Origin: an uncultured Treponema sp.
Lineage (GTDB): Bacteria; Spirochaetota; Spirochaetia; Treponematales; Treponemataceae
Length of the DNA stretch: 64,000 bases
Direction: 5' to 3'
NCBI GenBank assembly: GCA_910584475.1
Contig: CAJUBD010000009.1
Span: 1 to 64,000, forward strand
Under the pieces are notes generated by a model. The model saw nothing but the letters and a program-made list of their open reading frames with translations, had not been told where the DNA came from and made no database searches. Each line of letters starts with the position of its first letter. The stretch's first letter is position 1. Below are positions 1 through 9,000 of this stretch, one piece after another. The translations under genes and the position numbers were made by a program.

Positions 1-1528
1 CATAGGGAAGGTAGTTCCTGCCGTCGTCGTCGGGAATGTCGATCGAATAGACGAAGGCCTTTTCCCTTTTGTGTTCGACAAGCCCGTATTTGAACAAAGT
101 TGAGAGTTCGTTCTTTTGGCGTTCGAGCTCGGCGTTGCCCTTCGTGTCGGAGAGCATCATTGTGCTTTGAAGTTCCTCCGCATTGTCAAGCCGGGATTGC
201 TTTAAGAGTTCCGCCCAATACGGACTGAACTTGCGCTCTTTTAAGAATGTCTCAAAAGTTTGGTTTTTGACATAAAAGGCGTCGCCGTATTTTTTTGACG
301 CGACCTTCATTCCGATTTGTTTCGCGTCGCCCTCGTTCACGGAGACGACGTAGGCGCCGTAGCCGTCGAACGACTTTTCGGTTCCGCCGGTTCCGTGGAA
401 CGCCGCCATTTTCTGCACAAGTTTTCCGCCTTCGAGGATTGCGCGCATCGCGCCTTTGTCCGCGATGACCTCGATGTTGGCGACCTTTAATTTTTCAAGC
501 ACGAAGTTCGCGGCGATGGATTTCTGCCTTCGGCTCTGCATTTCCTCGAATTCTTCCTCTTCGAAAACCATGACATCGGTCTTGTCGATTTTGTGGAATT
601 CCATAGCCCCGTCGCATGCCTTAGAAAGCTCGTTTTCGTTTCGGTCGTCGAACACCGTGCCTATTTTCTTTTCCGCGATCAAATTGAGGGACGCGTCATA
701 GACTTTTGAGTTGAATTCGAATTCGTCCTCCGTGGATTCCACCACGAGTAAGCGGCCCGTCGATTGCTCCTCGAAAATCATTCTTTCTTTTTTCATTTCG
801 TTCTCCGACTTGTTTGAATTTTCTCTTCCTCCTTGTTCTCTTCCGCCCGCAAGCAGCCTGTCGAGTCCCGGCTCGAGAATTTCGTCCGTCTGTTCGTCTG
901 AAATTTCCGCGTCCAGTTTTTCAAGCGCAAAATTCGCGGCGACTTCCTGCACGGTGCCGCCTTTCCAATATTCCGCTTCGAGCGATTTCACGTATTCGTC
1001 CGAATAAAGGTTTTCCGGGATGACGGCGATCACTTCCTCGCCTTCATTGATGCCTTTGAGTTCGGCGAGGACATAATGCTCGCCCGTCTGCAGCTCCATT
1101 GTTTGCGCGAGGACTTTCCTGCAGGCGTCGCCGTTGTCAAACGTGCGCACGTTTTCCGCGAAAAGGGTTTCGTTGTAGAGGTCAAAGACATTCTGCCATT
1201 CTGCCATTTCCTCGTGGGTGTAATGCCCTCCGTCCTTTTTCGGGAGGTATTCCTCCACGACGCCTTCGAACGCGTTGCCTATGCCTTCGATGAGCATGCC
1301 ATCGGGAAGCGTGACGTTCACGTCGCCCGTGAAGTATTCGTCAAACCATTCGCTCGCTTCGTGTATCGCCCCTGAAAATTTTTCCATGCTTCCGCAGGGA
1401 ATGTCGTTGTTTATGATCTCCCTTTTTGGCGAAACTTCTTCATAGCTGCCGGTTTCGATAATTGAGACCCTGTCTGCCTTGATTTTGTTCAGGAACGCCT
1501 CTCTTGATTGTGTCTGTTTGTTTTCCAT
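1..1528 (-). CDS. Large polyvalent-type protein with possible degenerate ART-PolyVal domain (3' end outside window)
   Basis: Open on the minus strand from an ATG at 1528, with AAGGAG about 8 bases upstream, to the window edge; 509 residues are visible and the C-terminus is missing. Two related segments, VAANFALEKLD (about residue 202) and IAANFVLEKLK (about 339), suggest an internal repeat. From about residue 374, AAFHGTGG, FDGYGAYVVSV and later YSIDIPDDDGRNYL recall ADP-ribosyltransferase domains of polyvalent proteins from phages and conjugative elements (family knowledge, from memory). The stretch between the HGT and YGAY motifs is shorter than usual, so activity is doubtful. It is the last visible gene of the 11.5-1 kb operon, which fits a protein made on entry to a new host. 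The coding call is firm; the domain call is tentative. Confidence 0.8.
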   Translation of the reverse strand, partial: MENKQTQSREAFLNKIKADRVSIIETGSYEEVSPKREIINNDIPCGSMEKFSGAIHEASEWFDEYFTGDVNVTLPDGMLIEGIGNAFEGVVEEYLPKKDGGHYTHEEMAEWQNVFDLYNETLFAENVRTFDNGDACRKVLAQTMELQTGEHYVLAELKGINEGEEVIAVIPENLYSDEYVKSLEAEYWKGGTVQEVAANFALEKLDAEISDEQTDEILEPGLDRLLAGGREQGGRENSNKSENEMKKERMIFEEQSTGRLLVVESTEDEFEFNSKVYDASLNLIAEKKIGTVFDDRNENELSKACDGAMEFHKIDKTDVMVFEEEEFEEMQSRRQKSIAANFVLEKLKVANIEVIADKGAMRAILEGGKLVQKMAAFHGTGGTEKSFDGYGAYVVSVNEGDAKQIGMKVASKKYGDAFYVKNQTFETFLKERKFSPYWAELLKQSRLDNAEELQSTMMLSDTKGNAELERQKNELSTLFKYGLVEHKREKAFVYSIDIPDDDGRNYLPY

Positions 1529-1561
1529 TTTCTTTTTCTCCTTGATTGATTCCAATGTCGT

Positions 1562-2680
1562 TTATCGCTCCATTCCCACGTTCTGGATGGCATGGCGGTC
1601 ATGTTCCGCGCGGAGCGGCGTTGCATCCGAAAATGAGCACATGATTTTCGCAGCCGCGTTTAGGTTCTTGATGTCGTAGTGTCCATTTTCGAGCGAGCCG
1701 TTTTTTCCATGCGACAGGTTGAACGATGTCCAAACGGCGTACTTTCCGTCCGCGCCTTTCGCCATCACGCAGAACAGGTTTCTGTCCTCGGGATTGCGCG
1801 AGCGAGGCAGGACTTTTTCCATGCTGTATCCATCCAGCCCTTGCGTTGCATCAAAATTCCTCTCTGCCATATCCATCGCTTTTCTCATCTGCTCGGCGAA
1901 TCCGGGGTACGGAGGATTTTCGAGAAAGTCGCGTTCCTTGAATTCCATCTCGTCAATGTGATAGTTTTGCGAAGGTCTGTGCTCGCCTACGTCGATTTGC
2001 GGACACGCCAAGCCAAGTTTCTTTCCAACCGTTTGGAGCGTGTCGCCTATGTTCAGTTCTGTCTTTGCAAGGGTTTCTCCGCTCGCGATGCATTCCGCGT
2101 GTCCGCCGTAGTCTCCCGCGATTATCGGCGTTCCCTTGTACGAGATGAGCCAATCCGCAGGACTCTTCCGCCCATAGGAAAGGCTCGCCTGCGAGGCGGA
2201 AACTCCGCTTGTCATTCGCCAGTTGTCAATCCATACCGAATTCAGGCTTCCTTTTGCGAACGCGCCGCCTTTTGTTTCTATGATTGACTCTTCCCAAGTG
2301 TCGAGAACCTTCTCCAAATTTCGGATGTCCTTAGAATACGGATGGAATTCCTTTTCATTTGCAAAAAATTTGCCAAGCCTTGCCTCAAGAATTTCAAATG
2401 ACGGGTATTTGTCCTGCGCCACATCGATTCCTAATTTGTAGATTTCGTCCATCTGGTCATCGGAAATTCTCTCGCCGCGCTCGTCCTCGATTTTTTCCGC
2501 AATCGCGTTTCCTGCGAGCGTTCCGAGGACGAAAGTCTTTTCCGCGTTCGCGTCGTTTTCAAGTTTGTAAAGGCTTTTGATTTCGTCCGTGTAGAAATTC
2601 AAATCCTCGATCGCGCGAGCAAGTTCCCGAGCCGAAAATTCCTTTCCGAAGAAGTTCTCGACATCTTTCACAGTTTCCAT
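1562..2680 (-). CDS. Hypothetical protein of the conjugative element (372 aa)
   Basis: Start at 2680 follows GGAGG with good spacing; the longer frame up to 2845 only overlaps the upstream gene and has no ribosome site. The protein is soluble and acidic, with no signal peptide or membrane segment. The N-terminus (METVKDVENFFGKEF) closely resembles that of the next gene upstream (MEKVRDIERFYESKI), so the two share a domain. The C-terminal half has a YKGTPIIAGDYGGH segment and ends in NVGMER. I do not recognise the family. It sits between the giant methyltransferase-helicase and the polyvalent protein in one operon, so a role in element maintenance or host takeover is inferred from position only. 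Confidence 0.75.
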   Translation of the reverse strand: METVKDVENFFGKEFSARELARAIEDLNFYTDEIKSLYKLENDANAEKTFVLGTLAGNAIAEKIEDERGERISDDQMDEIYKLGIDVAQDKYPSFEILEARLGKFFANEKEFHPYSKDIRNLEKVLDTWEESIIETKGGAFAKGSLNSVWIDNWRMTSGVSASQASLSYGRKSPADWLISYKGTPIIAGDYGGHAECIASGETLAKTELNIGDTLQTVGKKLGLACPQIDVGEHRPSQNYHIDEMEFKERDFLENPPYPGFAEQMRKAMDMAERNFDATQGLDGYSMEKVLPRSRNPEDRNLFCVMAKGADGKYAVWTSFNLSHGKNGSLENGHYDIKNLNAAAKIMCSFSDATPLRAEHDRHAIQNVGMER

Positions 2681-2694
2681 AGTTTCCTCCAATT

Positions 2695-3039
2695 TTACGC
2701 GTTCCGCGCAGAGCTCTGCCTGTCGCAAAGATGATGCCTGATTTCCATTCCGACCTCGCCTTTCTTTTGGAACTGGTCGCGAATCACCTTGTGCGCGAGT
2801 TTCAGTATGATGTCGCCGTCGGGCTGTTCGGAAAAACTTTTCCAAACATATATGAAGTTGTCGTAGGTTTCGACATTGCTCAGGAAAGTGAGCACATAAT
2901 CCTTTAGCGTGAGCCGTTCACTGAGCGAGCTTTCGAATTCCTTTTTCGTTTCGGAATTTATGCTGTTTATGGCCGCGACCAAGTCGCTCCTCTCGATTTT
3001 CGATTCGTAGAATCTTTCAATATCTCTGACTTTTTCCAT
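2695..3039 (-). CDS. Small hypothetical protein, N-terminal paralogue of its neighbour (114 aa)
   Basis: Lies 14 bases before the start of the 372-aa gene and 13 bases after the giant gene. The first ~35 residues align by eye with the 372-aa neighbour (ME.V.D.E.FY pattern, then a helix with L.AAI.SIN), so this looks like a stand-alone copy of that N-terminal domain. The product is charged and predicted helical, without signal peptide. The upstream ribosome site is weak (AAGGGC before AAAAAAGTATG), so translation may be coupled to the giant gene. Function unknown. Confidence 0.65.
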   Translation of the reverse strand: MEKVRDIERFYESKIERSDLVAAINSINSETKKEFESSLSERLTLKDYVLTFLSNVETYDNFIYVWKSFSEQPDGDIILKLAHKVIRDQFQKKGEVGMEIRHHLCDRQSSARNA

Positions 3040-3052
3040 ACTTTTTTTGCCC

Positions 3053-6000
3053 TTAGCGTTCCATGCCCGCTCGTTGCTTTTTTGATTTTATGATTCCGCC
3101 TACAACTAAATGCTTGTTTGCCTGTTCATCCAATACAAGTTTTTTTTCATGCGATTTTTCTTTCACGGAATTTACGATTTCTGAAATTTTCACTCCTTGC
3201 ATTTCTTTGGATTTCGCGGTGGCACTCAGAGAATCAAGATATTCCTCATTGAACAAGAATGGCTGGTTTTCCTTTGTGACCGCCTTCCTTGCTTTTGCCG
3301 TCGCTTTAGTTTCGGAAACATCTGTCTGGAAATTATCGGTCAATATTTCTTTTTCCGATTTATAAATTTTGCTTTCTGTCGCATTGTCTTTGGAATTGCC
3401 TTTATCTGTTTTTGCAAAAGTTGTTTCAAGACTTTCTGTTTCACCGTCAAGCCAGTTTTGGTAATTCCTGAAGCCCGCCTGCTTGTATAACGCCATTTGT
3501 TCTACGGTGATTTCACCTTGCTGGATTTTTCTATCGAGCATTTTTTCAAATCGCTCTTGCCTTATCTCGGATTCTACTTCCCGCATCGGGCGTAGATTTG
3601 AAACGATTTCGTCGCACAACTCTTTTCTCTGTTCCTCCAAAGGGGGAAGCACCTCATTCTTCTTGTTGAGTTCATCGCGCAACCTCGCAATGATTGAAGG
3701 CAACTCGAATTTTTTCATCTCAATTTCTTTTTCAATTTCTTTCTTTTTCTCGTTCATTTTGCGAATGCAGGAAGTCGGACCTTCATTGTCATGATAGCCA
3801 AGTCGTTCAAGTTTTTCGCCGACGGCATCCAATTTTAGCGAGTTGCTGTTCATTTTCTTTCTTGAATCGGCAATTTCCAATTTGAGCCATTCAGGAACAT
3901 TGATGTTCCTATCCTTGTAGTCCTTCTTTAAGTTCTCGCGGTATTCAAACTCTTCCTTCGCCTCCTCGAATTTCTTCTTGAATTCTGTTCGCTTTTTGAT
4001 GATTTCATCCAAAGATTTGATTCGCAGTTCCGACTTTTGTAATTCGGACTTCAGATTCTTCGTACTTTCGTCCAGAATCATCTTCGCACGCTTGGCGGGA
4101 TCCTTTATCAGGTCGAACTTCAAATCCTCCGGATTGATGTCCTCTACGTTGAGGTTCTCGCCCTTGTAAGTCCACAGGTCGTTTATGCGGCTTCGCTTCT
4201 CGTCGTGCTTTTGATACAATACCGAATCGATGCTGTCGTTCATCACGGGATAGACGCAGTGTACATTGCCTTGCATGTTTCCCTGCCGCCAGATGCGCCC
4301 TTCGGCTTGGATTGTTTCCGATGGATTCCAGCCGAGCGCACAGTTGTACATCACGAATGAATTTCCGTTTAGGTCTATTCCTTCTGAAGTGTTTTTGCCT
4401 CCGATTATTATTTTCAGCTTGTCTTTTTCATCGTTGAAACGCTCCGTGATTTTTTCCTTCTTTTCGACGGAATTGTTTGTTGAGCCGTTTATTATTTCCA
4501 CCGAATCTTTCGGAACTCCATGCGCGACAAGATAGTCCTTGACCATTCCGTGTGCTTCTTGACCGAGCGGCATATACATAAACTGCCCTTTTTCATGATT
4601 CGTTCTGTACATATCAATGATTGAGTCGCAGACGAATTTCAGTTTCGGCGATGTATCTACGAGTTTTGACATCGGAGGAATGTCGATTCCTGGATAGCGC
4701 GACTTGTCCGCCAGTGCCGGAGCGACCAACGCCATGCGCATCGCATTCATTGCGACTATCACTGCGGCGGACTTTCCCTCCTTGACTTCCATCATAAGTT
4801 CGGTATCAGTCTCAATCATTTTTTTCTGTATGTCGGTCAAATCCAATTCCTTGACATGCGTGAATTTGTTCGGACGGATTATGCCCGCCTCCTCGCCGTC
4901 CACTTTGTCGATGTATTCGGTAAGGATGTTCTGCAATGCCGGAAGTTCTTTCCAGTCTTTCATCACTTGCTTATAGTCTATCTCTCCCCTTGAGTTTACG
5001 GCCATCTCAAGCTTTGTATGCGCGAACTGAGTAAGAAAGTCACGGAGCGAATAAATGCCGGATTCTACTAGGCGCTGACGGCCGACATAGGAAAGCATAG
5101 AATACACCTCAAGCGGAGAATTCGTGAAAGGTGTGGCGGTCAAAAGAAACACATTTCGGTTATCATTCTCGCGTTGCACGATTTGTGTCATGGCAAAAAG
5201 CTTCAGCGCGCGGGCGGATGGCTTTCCAGATGGGATTCCGCTGAACTCTTGGCTTTCGCCTTTCTTTTTTGGGCGCGGCACTGTCCACAAGTTCTTGAAA
5301 TTGTGCGCCTCGTCAACCGTGATGTTGTCGAAGCCGCATTTCTCGAAAAATACGAAATTCGAATTCTTTACCTGCGAGGCAGAGCCTATCGTGTTCTTTA
5401 TCTTGTTCGCGCCTTTCGCGTTCTCCGTGGCGTTTCCATCAAAGTCCTCCGAAAGCAGCTTCGCGAAATCCTCGTACAGCGCGTTCTCGCACGATTCGTC
5501 GGTAAAAGAAATGTTCTTCAACGCCTCGTAGGTACAAATCGAAATCGAATTCTCTGGAATGTTGAGCGCGTTCGGATTCTTGCCGTCGCGGAATTTTTTG
5601 AGTGATTCCTTGTTGAAGTTGTAAAGGTCGTTCACTTGCACATTAGGAAAAAACTCTTTTATGTCGTTGTACCATTTTGTGTAAACGGAATTTGGTACGA
5701 TGATTAACGGACGCTTGCTCCGTCCAAGCTGAATTTGGTTGACATTGGCCACGATTCCAGCCGCCGTCTTTCCCACGCCGACATCATAAGCCAAAAGACC
5801 GTTGCCCTTGTTGCTCAGAAAAGATATGCCCTTTATTTGTTGGTCGTACAGCCTGAATTTGTCGCCGCCCTTGAATGCGCTCATTCCGTCCACCGCGAGC
5901 GGAAGTTTCGAATAGTCAGGAATTATATAGGAATTGAAGCGACGGTTATATTCCGCTTCCACTTTTTTCCGCAAATCTTCAGAAAGTCCTTCATGAAGAT

Positions 6001-9000
6001 ATTTGTCGAACAGCCTGTCTGCGGTTTCGGCGCGAGCTATGCGCTTTTCATCGGCTTCTCGCTTCTTTTGCATTTTTTCATAGGCCACATCCTCGTCAGT
6101 CATTCCGACAAACTTGTATGTCGGTTCGGCTTTCACGGGTTTCTTGTCAATGTATTCGACCACGTCGCTCCACGAAACATTTTCAGGGAAATCCTCGCGC
6201 GATATGTTCGCCATCGCGAAGTCGATATTTCCGCGATAATAATGCTTGTCAGTTTGAGCCTGCGCGGACTCGCCGCATGCCCACAGGATGAACGATTCCT
6301 GTAGATTCAGTTCGACAGTTTCGCCATTGTCGTATTTGTGTTCAATTTTGAATTCCTCGGCGAGCGTAGTGTTCACGCCTAAATGCAGGCTTTCCATCGG
6401 AATCACCTTTGGCGCGATGCCTTTCAGAATTTCGATATTTTTTCTGTAAAGTTCAAGTTTTCTGGTATCATGTTCTTCGAGTTCGCTCGCCTTTTTTTCA
6501 TATTCTTGGATTTTCTTTTCGATGTCGCCAGAAAGGAAGAGTGCCCTATGTGTCCATTCGTCAGGTTCGATTTCGACATAGTTCGAATTTTTTTGAAGTT
6601 CCTTTCTCTCGTTCTCATCAAGTTTCGCGAGATCTATTTTCCCCTCCCAGTCGATGGCTCTCCAAATCTTGAATTCGACCTCGCTGAATTCCTTTCCGTA
6701 GAGCCTCGCGAACTCCCGTGAGGTCATGGTGTCGCCCTTTTGCTTTCGCGGGAGATTTTCTTGTTGCAGATTTTTCTGGCTTTCGGTCGCCTGGACTTCG
6801 CCCGCGATGTCGCGCCCTGCCGCATTCGTCTGGCTTCGCGAAGCGACTTGCCCTTGTACTTCGCCCGACAGCCTTTCGACAAGCGCGCCCCAAATTTTCC
6901 TCTCGCCTTCCGAAAGAATTTCTATGTTGTGTTCGTCCGCCTCGAAGCCCGCGCGGAAGTCGCCCAGCAGTTCCGACGCGTCAAGGTACGTGCCGTTATC
7001 GGTGTCGAAGAGATAGCCGTCGCCGTCTATTTCGAGCCAGCTGTCCATCTTCGTCCCTTCCGCGATTTTTTCCACGACAATTGCCTCCTCGGGCGCGAGC
7101 GGCTCGACTCCGCGCCAAACGCAGGCTTCCCGTCGCAGCAGCCTGAGTTCGGGAAGGCAGGCTACCAGCGCGGCTTCGACTTCCTCCGCGACGGCAGCGG
7201 CTCGCTCGTTTCGGTCATCATGTTCCTCGCCGTCGAATTTTTCATCATCCTGCGATATCAAGTCATCCGCGAATTCCCCTGCGTTGAAATTCTCCGCATC
7301 ATCGATCAACTCTTCCAGCAGCCGTTCCGCGCCGCTGGCGAAAATGACGGACACTAGGTGGCTTCCGTCCTCCGCGTGATATTGGAGCGAGAAACTCTTC
7401 CTATCCCACTTCGAACCGAAGTTTTTTTCCGAGAGCGTGTCCGCGATTCTTTTCAGCATGGATTCTTCAAGTTCCTTTTCGGTCACATACTCGTTCGCCT
7501 CGACCAATCTTTTGATAGTGCTGGCGGCGGCGTTCCATGTGTAGGTGGCCGTCTCACCGCCCAGTATGTCTGGCTCTTGGCGGTCAAGCGTGATTTTTAT
7601 TCCCTTCGCGTTGAATTCCACATCGTATCGGTACGGACCGCACCTGCTCGATGTTCCGAAATGCCTCTTCAAGCGTTCCTCAAGTTCCATGACGGTGCCG
7701 CCCTTTTTGAGGAAGTTCTGGAAGTCGAGCCTTGACTTCAACGGGAGACGCCTCATTTCCTCTCCAAGGAGGTAGCCCTGCGCGCGCCTGTGGATTTCGG
7801 CCTCGGCTGCCAGATGCCTTATCTCGAGTTCCGCGATGTCGTCCTGCCAACTGCGCGTGGGTCTTTTCCCGTAATATTCCTCCCTGTGCGCTTGCATGTT
7901 TTCCGACGACAGCCTCATGCTCTCCTCGCGTATCCGCCTCAGCGTTTCCGTGCCGAGCCATTCGTAGACTTTTTCAAGTCGCAGGATCTTCTCGTGGCGA
8001 AGCCGTCTGTGCTCGCGCTCCTTTCCTCGCAGGGCTTCCCTGTTTCGTTCTTCGATTCGCGCCCGCTCTTCGTATTCCGCCTTGAGAGTCTCCGCCTCCC
8101 GCGCCTTTTCCTTGCGTTCCGGGTCGAGCGGCATCATGCCCGCGACTTCCTTTTCGAGCGCGTCGATTCGGCTCTTGATTTCATAGGAGGGCTTCGCGTC
8201 GTGTAGAGCCTTTTCATACGGGAACAGTTTGAAGAGAGGGTTCTCGGCGAACACGGCTTTTTCCTTTTCCTTGATGCCAGCGGGAAGCTCGGTCGCGGAT
8301 TCCGCGAATTTGGGTTCAGGATTTTTCCGCCGCGCGGCATTGTCTGGGTTTACTTCTGCCGCCCGCGCCTTCGTCTCCAGCCAGTCGTAGTCTACGACAG
8401 TGATTTCGTCGTTGTCGCCAATGCCGCCCTTCGCGTTGTTTGGAAATTTATCCTGCCTCAGATCCTCAACGATGTCGGAAAGTGTTTTGTTGATGTCGTC
8501 GCTTGAAGCATCGATTTCGCCACCGTCGATTGTCTTGTAGTCTTCGTCCAAAATGGAATAGTCGTAGCCGTCGTCCGTCTTCTGCACGCTGACATAGCGG
8601 TTCGCTATCTTGACGGCAAGCTCCGTTTCCTTAGTTTTAATATCGTTTTCAGAAATTTCGGTTTGTGCGTTGGGTCGGTGGATGCTGAATATTCCCGCGA
8701 TTTTTTTGATTTCATCTTGGACGGTCAGCCCTTCGTGCGGCACGACATATTCCTCCTCCCTGCCGAAGCGGTTCGTGCGCGTCTTTATTTCGCCGAGCAC
8801 TTTCATCGGGAATTCCTTGAACATCCTGCCGCCGCTCAGCAACCCCGCGTTGTATTCCTTCATGCGCCTGAGCCTTTCCTGCGGCAGGCGCCCGTGCCTC
8901 TTCCATGTCTCGAAGACCACGATGTCCGTTCCCACTTGTGTCGTCGGGAACACCCCTTCGGGAAGCCTGTACGCGTCCACCAGCGCGCCGCTTTCGGCGA

